This document shows, in pieces, positions 8,745 through 17,154 of a stretch of DNA of 64,000 bases. The notes beneath the pieces are model-generated. The model did not search any database. It was not told the DNA's origin and worked only from the letters and a program-made list of their open reading frames with translations. A program made the translations under genes and the position numbers. Source of the DNA: an uncultured Carboxylicivirga sp. (GTDB lineage Bacteria; Bacteroidota; Bacteroidia; Bacteroidales; Marinilabiliaceae); NCBI RefSeq assembly GCF_963674565.1, contig NZ_OY771430.1, positions 682,001 through 746,000 on the forward strand, read 5' to 3'. The first letter of the stretch is position 1. Each line of letters begins with the position of its first letter.

Positions 8745-9398
8745 ATGAAAATCAACCTTTGCCTATTAATTTCTATATTGTTAAGTCAACTTGTGAATGG
8801 TCAGAATCCAGTTAATTCAAGTTACTTATTTGATGTGTTTATCGATGCCACCATTTTAATGAAAGATGGTACTACAGCTAAAGCCAAATTAAATTATAAT
8901 ACGCTGGATGAACAGATGGTTTTTTTGCAGGATGATAAAGAATTGGCAATAGCAGAACCGTCAAAAGTAAAAAGTATAAAGATTCATCAATTTACCTTTG
9001 TATATGGTTTTGCTGAGGCCTTCTTAGAAGTGTTATCAATTGGTGATAATCAGGTTTTTCTTCGTCATAAAACAAAATTGCAGAATGGAGGATTGGCTAC
9101 CGGGTATGGTACTTACAGTGAATCAAGTTCAGCTCAAAGTTATACTTCAGTTCAAGGTGCCGGAGGCAGAGCACCTCAAATTGATGTAGATCAATCTAAC
9201 AGAATGATGGAAGAGGATGTCTTATATGTTTTTAACGATGGTGAATTCTATCCGGTATTGACGAAGAAACGGTTAATGAAAGTGTTTCCGGATATGAAAA
9301 ATGATATCGAGAATTTTGTAAAAAATCACAATATAGATTTTAAAAAAGTTGGAGACGTATATAAAATAATGGTTTTTTGTTATTCTCAGAAAAAATAG
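8745..9398 (+). CDS. Secreted protein of unknown function
   Basis: A 217-residue protein with an N-terminal signal peptide (hydrophobic core LCLLISILLSQLV, probable cleavage after about residue 19, NGQ). The mature part starts with a beta-rich domain in which a phrase of the type LMKDGTTAKAKLNYN resembles small beta-sandwich modules common in exported Bacteroidota proteins. A serine/glycine-rich linker lies at about residues 120-145, then a short charged C-terminal domain. I recognise no enzyme motif. A terminator follows at 9444-9482, so it is probably a single-gene transcript. Confidence 0.6.
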   Translation: MKINLCLLISILLSQLVNGQNPVNSSYLFDVFIDATILMKDGTTAKAKLNYNTLDEQMVFLQDDKELAIAEPSKVKSIKIHQFTFVYGFAEAFLEVLSIGDNQVFLRHKTKLQNGGLATGYGTYSESSSAQSYTSVQGAGGRAPQIDVDQSNRMMEEDVLYVFNDGEFYPVLTKKRLMKVFPDMKNDIENFVKNHNIDFKKVGDVYKIMVFCYSQKK

Positions 9399-9443
9399 AG
9401 TGGTTTGATTCAATAGGTTAATTGTGAATTTGTTTTAGTGGTT

Positions 9444-9482
9444 AGGCTGTCTGCAAGATTGTAGGCAGCCTTTTCGTTTTTT
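9444..9482 (+). terminator. Intrinsic terminator
   Basis: Arms AGGCTGTCT (9444-9452) and AGGCAGCCT (9463-9471), one G-U pair, followed by a T-rich run to 9482. It ends the unknown secreted-protein gene. Confidence 0.85.
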
Positions 9483-9548
9483 CATTGAAAAAGGAAAACA
9501 AAGTTGAATTTTATTACCTTACAGAATATTCAGGAAATACTTTTTGTA

Positions 9549-9956
9549 ATGACACTTTTATTTGTTTACGGTACACTTTTGTATAAGGTAGATAGCCGAA
9601 TGGCTAATTTTTTAAAGGATAATGGACGAAATATTGGTAGTGCATTTATAAATGGAAGATTATATGAAATAGATGGATACCCTGGAGTTGTGGTTTCGGA
9701 TAAGTCTGGTGAGAAGGTAATCGGGAATGTATTTGAAATAGAAGATGATGAAACGGTTTTTACAGAACTGGATAAATATGAAGAAGTTGGACCTGCCTTT
9801 GCACAACCAAATGAATATAAGAGAGAAAAACTGGAAGCATTTTTGAGTGATGGACAAAAAGTAAATTGTTGGGTGTATACTTACAATCATCCGGTTGATA
9901 AGTTAAGGCAAATTGAATCAGGAGATTATTGGTCGTATGTAAATAAATCAAATTAA
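9549..9956 (+). CDS. Gamma-glutamylcyclotransferase (GGCT/AIG2-like) family protein
   Basis: Small cyclotransferase-fold protein of 135 residues. The family signature FVYGTLL lies right at the N-terminus, followed by GRLYEIDGYPGVV, a GNVFEI strand and LDKYEE with the acidic residue used as general base in characterised members. Characterised enzymes release 5-oxoproline from gamma-glutamyl compounds; the substrate here is not shown. A TTG at 9504 gives 15 extra residues, but family members begin within a few residues of YGTL, so the ATG at 9549 is chosen. The stop TAA is immediately followed by the ATG of the L,D-transpeptidase gene, indicating translational coupling. Confidence 0.82.
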   Translation: MTLLFVYGTLLYKVDSRMANFLKDNGRNIGSAFINGRLYEIDGYPGVVVSDKSGEKVIGNVFEIEDDETVFTELDKYEEVGPAFAQPNEYKREKLEAFLSDGQKVNCWVYTYNHPVDKLRQIESGDYWSYVNKSN

Positions 9957-10694
9957 ATGGTCAAAATAATTCTTGGAATATTATTTATGGGTGGTTTGTT
10001 TGCGAATGGTTTTAAAGCTGATCAGAAAAAATTTAAAAGAGTGGCTGATGCCTATCTAGAAAAGGAAGCAGGGGTAAAAACTCTTTTAACCCAATATGGT
10101 CTTAATATAGATAAACTTGAAGTGTATCTGCGAGCTTTCAAAACTGAAAAGGAACTGGAACTGTGGGCCAGAGACAAGGATGATCAAACTTTTCAATTGA
10201 TTAAAACATATAAGATATGTGCAACAAGTGGAAAATTAGGCCCCAAAAGAAAACAAGGTGATTTACAGATCCCCGAAGGCTTCTATCATATCAATGTATT
10301 TAACCCGCAAAGTAATTTTCATTTATCAATGCGACTCAATTATCCCAATGCTTCTGATAAAATCCTAAGTGATCAAAAATATCCGGGTAACGATATTTAT
10401 ATACATGGAGATTGTGTTACCATTGGTTGTTTACCCATTACAGATGATCAGATAAAAGAGCTTTATTTAATTTGTGTCGAAGCAAGGCAGAATGGCCAGG
10501 AGACTATTCCGGTGACGATTTTTCCGGCCCGGTTAACTAATGAACGATTTACAGAATTCAAAGTGAAATATCAGTCTAACCTTGATGCATTAAATTTATG
10601 GACTGACTTGAAAAATGGTTATGAATTGTTCAATCAAAACAAACAATTGTTCTCTGTCAAGTTTTTACCTGATGGACGACATGAAGTTAAGTAG
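9957..10694 (+). CDS. L,D-transpeptidase, YafK-like
   Basis: Exported murein L,D-transpeptidase family protein of 245 residues with a short N-terminal hydrophobic signal (IILGILFMGGLFANG). The YkuD catalytic motif is IHGDCVTIGC: H150 and the nucleophile C158, with an extra cysteine at 153 as in YafK-type enzymes. The flanking segments (LQIPEGFYHINVFNP and YPGNDIYIHG) match that subfamily, which acts on peptidoglycan cross-links in the periplasm. The start codon abuts the stop of the cyclotransferase gene and the next gene begins 4 bases downstream, so the three form an operon. Confidence 0.87.
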   Translation: MVKIILGILFMGGLFANGFKADQKKFKRVADAYLEKEAGVKTLLTQYGLNIDKLEVYLRAFKTEKELELWARDKDDQTFQLIKTYKICATSGKLGPKRKQGDLQIPEGFYHINVFNPQSNFHLSMRLNYPNASDKILSDQKYPGNDIYIHGDCVTIGCLPITDDQIKELYLICVEARQNGQETIPVTIFPARLTNERFTEFKVKYQSNLDALNLWTDLKNGYELFNQNKQLFSVKFLPDGRHEVK

Positions 10695-10698
10695 TTAA

Positions 10699-11397
10699 AT
10701 GTTGCCACTAAATGAATTAATATCAAATTTTCTTTTCTCCAATGGAGCTCAATTGGTACGTTTTGTAGATGTGTCTCATCTTAATAAAAGGCAAACACAG
10801 GGGTATAAATCAGCGGTATTAATTCTTATCCCATTATCGCCAGTCTACGTTCAAGAAGTATCTTCCAATCCCGATTATGTGAAAGATATGTTGCGAACCA
10901 AACAAATGAATCAGGATCGATTTCATCTTACAGAAAAAAGCGTTGATAACCTGGCTGATATTCTGGCAACCTATTTAATGGATCTTGGGTATGAGGCTTA
11001 TTCTCAGTCAGAAAAAAATCTTGAAGAAAGCCAACGTTATAATTTACAGGAGTTACGAACACCATTACCTCATAAAACCATTGCTCTGCTTGCTGGTTTA
11101 GGATGGATTGGTAAGCATAATCTACTGGTTCATCCGGAATATGGAAGTGCTCTTTGTATGTGTTCTGTTTTGACCAATGCAGCCCTGGAAACAGAGAAGC
11201 ATGAAATAATCTTCAGTAAATGCGGACAATGCAATGAGTGTGTAAAAGTATGCGTTCCTAAAGCTTTAAAAGGTATCATCTGGAATCAGCAACTGGATCG
11301 AAATGACTTGTTGAATTTTGAAAATTGTACTACATGTCTGCAATGTATGATGGCTTGTCCATGGACTCAGAAATTTGCTTCAACTCATACCCTGTAA
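10699..11397 (+). CDS. Short QueG-like 4Fe-4S protein
   Basis: A 232-residue iron-sulfur protein related to epoxyqueuosine reductase QueG. Shared features are GLGWIGKHNLLVHPEYG and two ferredoxin-type cysteine clusters, CGQCNECVKVC and CTTCLQCMMAC, enough for two 4Fe-4S centres. It is clearly shorter than QueG (usually over 300 residues), with no C-terminal HEAT-like region. The QueG motif just before GLGWIGK, where an aspartate is normally found (DS/T-x-P), reads ELRTPLPH here. It may be a paralogue with another redox role. It lies 4 bases after the transpeptidase gene. Confidence 0.7.
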   Translation: MLPLNELISNFLFSNGAQLVRFVDVSHLNKRQTQGYKSAVLILIPLSPVYVQEVSSNPDYVKDMLRTKQMNQDRFHLTEKSVDNLADILATYLMDLGYEAYSQSEKNLEESQRYNLQELRTPLPHKTIALLAGLGWIGKHNLLVHPEYGSALCMCSVLTNAALETEKHEIIFSKCGQCNECVKVCVPKALKGIIWNQQLDRNDLLNFENCTTCLQCMMACPWTQKFASTHTL

Positions 11398-11415
11398 GTA
11401 TGAGAGATGTTTGCT

Positions 11416-11423
11416 TATCTTTG
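11416..11423 (+). promoter_or_regulatory. Candidate -7 promoter element (TATCTTTG)
   Basis: Matches the Bacteroidota -7 consensus TAnnTTTG and is followed by GC. Transcription would begin near 11430, just before the ATG at 11437. No good -33 TTTG is present at 19-21 bases, so support is partial. Confidence 0.4.
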
Positions 11424-11436
11424 CGGGATGAAAGCA

Positions 11437-12753
11437 ATGGAAGATCAAATTAAGAACTATATAAATGCATTGGGAATAAGTGAATTAAAACCAATGCAAC
11501 AAGAGATGCTCACAACCGCAGCAACGGGTAAAGATGTCATTTTACTTTCGCCAACAGGTTCGGGAAAAACGCTGGCCTTTTTATTACCCTTACTTTTAAA
11601 ATTGAAACCTGAAAAGGAAGGTGTTCAATTAATGATTTTAGCCCCTTCGCGAGAGTTGGCTATTCAGATAGAGCAGGTTTTTAGAGAGTTGAAGACAGGA
11701 TTAAAGGTGCTGTGTAGCTATGGCGGACACTCCATTCAAACGGAACGAAACAGCTTTTTGCATCCACCCACTGTATTAATAGGCACTCCAGGTAGAATAG
11801 CTGATCATGTTCGTCGTGAACGCTTCTCATTTGATCATCTGAAATATTTGGTACTCGATGAGTTTGATAAATCACTTGAATTGGGATTTCAGGCTGAGAT
11901 GAAAGAAATCATCCTTCAATTGAAGGCACTTAAACAGCGAGTGCTGACTTCAGCTACCAATTTAAAGGATATTCCTGTTTTTGTTGGAATCAATAAAGCT
12001 CAAACACTTAGTTATATAAGTGAAGAAGAAAAGCCTGTTAGCTTGACCTTGAAAGGGGTTCGATCTGAAGGTAGAGATAAACTGGATGCTTTTTTTAAAC
12101 TGGTTTGTCATTTGGGTAACGAGCCAATGCTTGTTTTTGTAAATCATCGCGAAGCGGCAGATCGAATCAGTAATCACCTGCATGACATGGGCCTGAGACA
12201 TGATGTCTTTCATGGTGGGATGAAGCAGGAAGACAGAGAACGCGCATTAATCAAATTCAGGAATGGAAGTCATCATTTATTGATTACAACCGATTTGGCA
12301 TCGCGTGGTTTGGATATTCCTGAAATTAAATATGTAATTCATTATCATTTACCAGGTAAAGAAGATGCCTATATACATCGAAACGGAAGAACTGCCCGAA
12401 TGAATGCAGAAGGAACTGTATACTTATTACTGGCAGAAGAAGAACCTTTGCCTGAATATATTAAAACAGAATTGCAGTTCGAAGAGGTAAATTCGTATAC
12501 CGAATTGCCCGAATTACCCGACTGGACAACTCTTTACATTGGTAGTGGGAAAAAAGACAAAGTCAATAAAATTGACATTGTTGGTTTGTTTTTTAAGAAA
12601 GGCAGGTTACAGAAGGATGAATTGGGGCGAATTGATGTATTGGATCATTCGGCATTTGTAGCTGTCAAAAGTGGCAAAGTAAAAAAACTACTTCAAAATC
12701 TTAAGAACGAGAAAATAAAAGGGAAGAAGCTGAGGATGGAAGTATCCAAGTAA
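11437..12753 (+). CDS. DEAD-box RNA helicase with DbpA-type RNA-binding domain
   Basis: ATP-dependent RNA helicase of 438 residues. Helicase motifs run in order: Q-motif region (LKPMQQEM), Walker A SPTGSGKT, PSRELA, GTPGR, motif II written DEFD instead of DEAD, SAT (LTSATNL), TDLASRGLD and HRNGRTAR. The last 75 or so residues (YIGSGKKDK onward, with DIVGLF and IDVLDHSAFVAV) match the DbpA RNA-binding domain, which in E. coli DbpA targets 23S rRNA; a ribosome-assembly role is therefore likely. In-frame ATGs at 11407 and 11428 are alternatives; 11437 is preferred because a -7 promoter element overlaps the region before it. Ends at a shared terminator. Confidence 0.88.
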   Translation: MEDQIKNYINALGISELKPMQQEMLTTAATGKDVILLSPTGSGKTLAFLLPLLLKLKPEKEGVQLMILAPSRELAIQIEQVFRELKTGLKVLCSYGGHSIQTERNSFLHPPTVLIGTPGRIADHVRRERFSFDHLKYLVLDEFDKSLELGFQAEMKEIILQLKALKQRVLTSATNLKDIPVFVGINKAQTLSYISEEEKPVSLTLKGVRSEGRDKLDAFFKLVCHLGNEPMLVFVNHREAADRISNHLHDMGLRHDVFHGGMKQEDRERALIKFRNGSHHLLITTDLASRGLDIPEIKYVIHYHLPGKEDAYIHRNGRTARMNAEGTVYLLLAEEEPLPEYIKTELQFEEVNSYTELPELPDWTTLYIGSGKKDKVNKIDIVGLFFKKGRLQKDELGRIDVLDHSAFVAVKSGKVKKLLQNLKNEKIKGKKLRMEVSK

Positions 12754-12776
12754 ATCTTCTATCGGAAAGTAAATCG

Positions 12777-12816
12777 AAAAAACAGCTGTGGTTCTTCAAG
12801 CACAGCTGTTTTTTTT
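12777..12816. terminator. Bidirectional terminator between convergent genes
   Basis: Perfect 10-base arms AACAGCTGTG (12781-12790) and CACAGCTGTT (12801-12810), with an A-run before and a T-run after. It can stop the helicase transcript on + and the sigma-factor operon on -. Confidence 0.9.
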
Positions 12817-12830
12817 ATAATGATTGATTT

Positions 12831-13406
12831 TTAATTCTCTAACTCTTCAATTAAGGCCAAAGCATTATCTCTTATGGGTTTTTGACGATTGTGCCAGATA
12901 ATGATGCCTGCAACAACACCAATCATAATTGCAGAGACAAAGATGATTTGAAACAATACAATGTCGTTTATTACCTCCTTAGTAATTGGCATCTCTACTT
13001 TTCTGAGTGATGAAGCTATATCAATAAGCAGTGCTGCACCAATTGCTATTATTAATCTTGGTTGAAATAATTTGTATCGTTTTACAGCCTTTTGTAACAT
13101 TAAAATGGTGGGTAATGAATAATCAACCTGACTATAATCTTTATTTGCTTTCCGAAATAAAAGGGCAAATATAAGCCAGGCTAGAACATAACATGTTCCA
13201 CTGATTATGTCGGTTGAACCCATTGGATCAGATTCATTAAAAAAATATTCAAAAATGTATACTAAAGCATACAAGATACCGAATACAAAATAGAAGATCT
13301 TAAATCTTTTGGTCAGGTTTTTATTTCGCATATCTTCTTTTTTTAAACGAGAGGTTAGTTCGTTTAAGTTTACTTCTGCGTTTGTAGTTTGATTATTCAT
13401 GGCCAT
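12831..13406 (-). CDS. Four-helix membrane protein, candidate anti-sigma factor
   Basis: A 191-residue protein with an N-terminal cytoplasmic segment of about 35 residues (NLNELTSRLKKEDMRNKN) and four membrane helices: about residues 38-60, 70-86, 118-135 and 148-170. It has no zinc-finger anti-sigma motif. Its start overlaps the end of the ECF sigma gene: ATGs at 13406 and 13400 both lie within the last sigma codons, so translation is coupled. Such membrane proteins downstream of ECF sigma factors often restrain them, which is inference here. I do not recognise a named family. Confidence 0.6.
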   Translation of the reverse strand: MAMNNQTTNAEVNLNELTSRLKKEDMRNKNLTKRFKIFYFVFGILYALVYIFEYFFNESDPMGSTDIISGTCYVLAWLIFALLFRKANKDYSQVDYSLPTILMLQKAVKRYKLFQPRLIIAIGAALLIDIASSLRKVEMPITKEVINDIVLFQIIFVSAIMIGVVAGIIIWHNRQKPIRDNALALIEELEN

Positions 13407-13911
13407 CTGGTTTTAATTTGGTTTTCAATTGTTCTTTAATACGATGAATCTTCACCTTTACATTGGGCTCAGTAATGCCTATAATATCAGCAATCTCACG
13501 CATCGTTAATCCTTCAAGAAGAAGAGTTATGAGAGATTTGTCAATTACCGATAACTGATTTAGCTCTGTTTGCAACTGGTTCAGTTTTCTTTCGAGCGTT
13601 ACTTTGTTTTCCGTTTCATCTTCATCAAGCAGGTTGTGGATGTTAGATGTGTCGGTTTTAACAATCAGTTTCATTTGCCTGAAGCTTTTACCGGTGAAGC
13701 TTAAGGAAGTATTCACAGCAATTCGGTAAATCCATGTACTGATGGCAGCATCGCCTCTGAAAGAATGTAAACTGTTCCAAATGTTGATGAGTATCTCCTG
13801 ATACATATCTTTTTGTTCATCCGGATCGGAATTATAATAGCTGCAAATGCGCATTATTTTATTTCCGTGGTCAGATACCAGTTCATTAAACTGTTGTTCT
13901 TTGTTTTTCAT
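13393..13911 (-). CDS. ECF-type RNA polymerase sigma factor
   Basis: Extracytoplasmic-function sigma factor of 172 residues. Region 2 spans about residues 15-80 (DQKDMYQEILINIWN-like core, then AISTWIYRIAVN) and region 4 about 110-168 (LLLEGLTMREIADIIGI, EPNVKVKIHRI), with no extra domains. It would direct RNA polymerase to a small regulon. It is followed, with a 14-base overlap, by a four-helix membrane protein that may be its anti-sigma factor. The regulon and inducing signal are not visible. Confidence 0.9.
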   Translation of the reverse strand: MKNKEQQFNELVSDHGNKIMRICSYYNSDPDEQKDMYQEILINIWNSLHSFRGDAAISTWIYRIAVNTSLSFTGKSFRQMKLIVKTDTSNIHNLLDEDETENKVTLERKLNQLQTELNQLSVIDKSLITLLLEGLTMREIADIIGITEPNVKVKIHRIKEQLKTKLKPDGHE

Positions 13912-13971
13912 TCTTTAATTAGGTTTTGCTATTTAGATGGCCTAACAATTGAATCGTTACATTTTTTATAA

Positions 13972-14000
13972 TAAAAAATAAAACCCGACAATTGCCGGGT
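13972..14000 (-). terminator. Intrinsic terminator of the S9 peptidase gene
   Basis: On the minus strand, ACCCG and CGGGT arms (13983-14000, inner stem with one mismatch) are followed by a T-rich run complementary to 13972-13982. It lies about 30 bases after the peptidase stop. Confidence 0.75.
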
Positions 14001-14029
14001 CTGTTAATAAGTTCGAAAATAATAAAAAA

Positions 14030-16084
14030 CTACCAATCCAATCCATACTGATCGCTGATATCTATAGTAGGCATTGGTCCATCCAATGGTTTTAAATCTC
14101 TTACATACCAATCCATCCAGGCAATCTGACGATATAAAACATCAATCTGGCCCACTTGTTTGCGGTTACCATGTCCCTCGCCCGGATATTGAACCAGTCG
14201 TACAGCCGGATGGTGATTCATCTTCATTCTTCTGTATAACTCGTAGCTTTGAGTAGGATGTACCCTTGGATCATCTGCACCACCATAAATGAGTGTGGCA
14301 GTCTTACTCTGATGTGCATAATATATAGGGCTTCGTTTTAAACTAATATCCCACATTTCTTCCAATGGTTTTCCACTGTGTACGTATAATTCTTCGTAAG
14401 GAATATCTGTAGTTCCGCGTTTACTTATTATATCGCTAATGCCCACAAACATACCAACTGCTTTTACATAGTCAGTGTAGTAGGTGGCAAACCAGGCAGA
14501 GGCATATCCACCGTATGATCCACCAGCCATTCCAACTCGATCACGGTCGGCACCTTTTTCTTTTACAAGGTAATCAATAGCATCTGCCAAATCATCAAAT
14601 TCAGTTCCGGCTGGATCTTCAAATCCATGCATACCAAAATCAACACCATAACCAGTGCTGGCTCTGTAGTTGATATAGGCTACTAAATAACCTTTACCTG
14701 CCATGACCTGTCCTGGGGTTGCATATCGACTTAACCAACCATTTGTATGGTGTGATTCTGGACCTCCATGAACAAACATAATGAGTGGGTATGTTTCATT
14801 TTCATTGTAGCCCAATGGTTTAATTAACAAGCCTTCAATTTCCAAACCATCACGGGCATTAAATTTTATTACTTCCTGTTTTCCTAAAGTCCTCTCGCTT
14901 AATACAGGATTGATTTTGGTAACTTGCTTTAATTCTTTCTTACCATCCCATGTATAAATGTCGGATGCATTAGCGGGTGTAGATGCACTAAAGACAAAGG
15001 TTTTAGAGTCATTGGAATAAAGGGGGGAACTAAAGATAATTCCATTTTCTTCCGAATCGAGTAGAAGGTTTCTCTTTTGTTTACTGACTGAATAAGTGTA
15101 TAACTTGTTATATACACCTTCTTCGCCCATGTAAAATAACTCTTTGTTGTTCTTCCAGTCAGCCCAGGTAATATGCCCTTTGTATTTTTCAGGTGTTATG
15201 TTCTCAGTCTTTTGAGTATTTAAATCAAAAATATAAGCCTGACTAACTGAGTGATCATTAATGTTTAAAGCCCCGGTATAAACAAGTTTTGTTCCATCCG
15301 GACTAAAAGAGTAATTACCTAATTTTCCTTCGTTGCTTAATTGATGAGTTACCTCATTGGATTCAAGGTTATATATTTTGACTTTTCTGAACATATATTT
15401 CTGATCGATCAGATTGAGATTGCTGCAACTGAATGCAATTTGTTTTCCTTGTTTATCAAAGGTAAAATCCCATACATTTCCATCGCTTGTTATAGGTTTG
15501 AGATCCGTCGATTTTAATTCACTATCAAAATGTTGAATCCATAATTGGTTATTGATTATATCTTCTTCGTAAAAAATAAAATCGTATCCACGTTTTTCCA
15601 ATTCTTTCTGTTTATCTGTTTTTCCAACAGAAGCAATATACGCGATAGCATTGTTTTGCGGACTCCATTCATAGCTGTCTACGCCTGTAGGGGCATTTGT
15701 AATTTGGTATTCATTTCCATCATCAGAAATAATAAATACTTGTCTGGTTCCATTTATACTCTTAATAACAGCCAGCAAAGATCCATCTTTATTCCACTGC
15801 GGAGATGATGCTTTTAGGTCATCATCAAACAACAGTTTTGACTCGTTGGTATTAAGGTTCAAAATCATATAAGTTGATATTGCTCCACCCGGTTTATCAT
15901 TGGCTGAACGGGGAGCGTATATGCTATACATCAGCTTTGAACCATCAGGGGTTAATTGGTTGGTATGTATTGATTTAAGACTTAATAAATCAGCCGGACT
16001 TAATACAGACTGGCTGAAAGCTGAAAACATACCCATTGCTAAAACTACAATGAGTATAGTTAACTTTTTGAATGGTGACTTCAT
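14030..16084 (-). CDS. S9 family prolyl oligopeptidase-like peptidase
   Basis: Exported serine peptidase of 684 residues. A signal peptide (KKLTILIVVLAMGMFSAFSQ) precedes a beta-propeller of WD40-like PD40 repeats (about 30-400, with phrases such as SPQWNKDGS and YSFSPDGTKLVYT) and an alpha/beta-hydrolase domain (about 420-684). The nucleophile is S523 in GGSYGGY; the acid lies in GGADDPRVHP and the histidine in PGEGHGN. These features fit the acylaminoacyl/dipeptidyl peptidase branch of S9, cleaving short peptides in the periplasm. It has its own terminator and stands alone between the sigma operon and a divergent transporter gene. Confidence 0.9.
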   Translation of the reverse strand: MKSPFKKLTILIVVLAMGMFSAFSQSVLSPADLLSLKSIHTNQLTPDGSKLMYSIYAPRSANDKPGGAISTYMILNLNTNESKLLFDDDLKASSPQWNKDGSLLAVIKSINGTRQVFIISDDGNEYQITNAPTGVDSYEWSPQNNAIAYIASVGKTDKQKELEKRGYDFIFYEEDIINNQLWIQHFDSELKSTDLKPITSDGNVWDFTFDKQGKQIAFSCSNLNLIDQKYMFRKVKIYNLESNEVTHQLSNEGKLGNYSFSPDGTKLVYTGALNINDHSVSQAYIFDLNTQKTENITPEKYKGHITWADWKNNKELFYMGEEGVYNKLYTYSVSKQKRNLLLDSEENGIIFSSPLYSNDSKTFVFSASTPANASDIYTWDGKKELKQVTKINPVLSERTLGKQEVIKFNARDGLEIEGLLIKPLGYNENETYPLIMFVHGGPESHHTNGWLSRYATPGQVMAGKGYLVAYINYRASTGYGVDFGMHGFEDPAGTEFDDLADAIDYLVKEKGADRDRVGMAGGSYGGYASAWFATYYTDYVKAVGMFVGISDIISKRGTTDIPYEELYVHSGKPLEEMWDISLKRSPIYYAHQSKTATLIYGGADDPRVHPTQSYELYRRMKMNHHPAVRLVQYPGEGHGNRKQVGQIDVLYRQIAWMDWYVRDLKPLDGPMPTIDISDQYGLDW

Positions 16085-16218
16085 AAGTATATGATTAAAA
16101 TTTTAATAAAAGTAATAAGAATGTATTGTAGTTATAACAGAATTGCTTTGTATCTGTTTTAATGCTCTCTTTTTATAGCCGAAAATATACTAGTTTAGTG
16201 TCTTCTAAATTTTAATTT

Positions 16219-17100
16219 ATGCCTTGGGATAAAAAATGGTTTCAGTTTTCAGTTCTGTTAGTGTTGGCCTTTGTTTGGGGAAGCTCCTTTATACTCATGA
16301 AAATTGGGTTAAAAAGCTTTGACAGTGATCAGGCGGCTTCCATTCGTATTGGTTCTGCTTTTCTGGTGTTGTTACCTTATTCAATCAAAAGTTTCAGGGT
16401 TTTAAAGAAGAGAGATCTGAAGAGTTTATTAATAGCTGGCTTTTTGGGAAGCCTGATACCTGCATTTTTATTTACCAAGGCACAGACTCGCATTGACAGT
16501 GCTTTAGCAGGTATGTTAAATTCGCTTACTCCGGTCTTTACTTTTATCGTTGGTTTGATTTTGTATAAAAGTTCTTTTAGAAATGCACAGTTTTTAGGAA
16601 TTCTTATGGGATTATTAGGTGCAGCCGGTTTAATCTCAATGGGTGGAGGACTCGATTTAGGACAAGTAAATAGCTATGCCTTATTTATCGTTTTGGCAAC
16701 CATTTGCTATGGTGTTAATATTAATGAGATTAAAGCCAGACTAACGCATTTAAATGGAGTTCAGATTACTTCTCTATCCTTTTTCTTTATTGGTCCCGTG
16801 GCTATTTTCTATTTCTTGACAACCAAAATAACTAATGCTGTTCAGCATGAAGGATGGTATATACATTTAGGCGCTTTAATATTATTGGGTATTGTGGGAA
16901 CTGCCCTGGCCATGCTAGTGATGAATACTTTAATTCGCTACGCATCAGCTGTTTTTGCTTCATCTGTAACTTATATCATACCCGTGTTTGCAATTCTTTG
17001 GGGATTGATTGATGGAGAATCTATTTCGTTGATGCAGATCGTCTTTATGGCTGTTATTCTAGCAGGAGTTTACCTGATTAATAGAATGAAAGGCAAATAA
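16219..17100 (+). CDS. EamA/DMT-family transporter
   Basis: Inner-membrane protein of 293 residues with ten predicted helices in two EamA repeats. The first repeat opens with FVWGSSFILMKIGL, the usual W-G-S/A-x-F motif, and the second with FIVLATICYGVNINEIKA. Members export or import amino acids, sugars or other metabolites; the substrate cannot be read from sequence. Transcribed divergently from the S9 peptidase and convergently with aconitase, with which it shares a terminator. Confidence 0.88.
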   Translation: MPWDKKWFQFSVLLVLAFVWGSSFILMKIGLKSFDSDQAASIRIGSAFLVLLPYSIKSFRVLKKRDLKSLLIAGFLGSLIPAFLFTKAQTRIDSALAGMLNSLTPVFTFIVGLILYKSSFRNAQFLGILMGLLGAAGLISMGGGLDLGQVNSYALFIVLATICYGVNINEIKARLTHLNGVQITSLSFFFIGPVAIFYFLTTKITNAVQHEGWYIHLGALILLGIVGTALAMLVMNTLIRYASAVFASSVTYIIPVFAILWGLIDGESISLMQIVFMAVILAGVYLINRMKGK

Positions 17101-17123
17101 AAAGAGCTGCTCAATGGCAGCTC
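17098..17123. terminator. Bidirectional terminator between transporter and aconitase
   Basis: Arms GAGCTGC (17104-17110) and GCAGCTC (17117-17123). On the minus strand the hairpin is followed by TTTTTATTT, a good terminator for aconitase; on + the following run is only moderately T-rich. Confidence 0.75.
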
Positions 17124-17154
17124 CTTATATAATAATCAATGTATTATATCTTAA

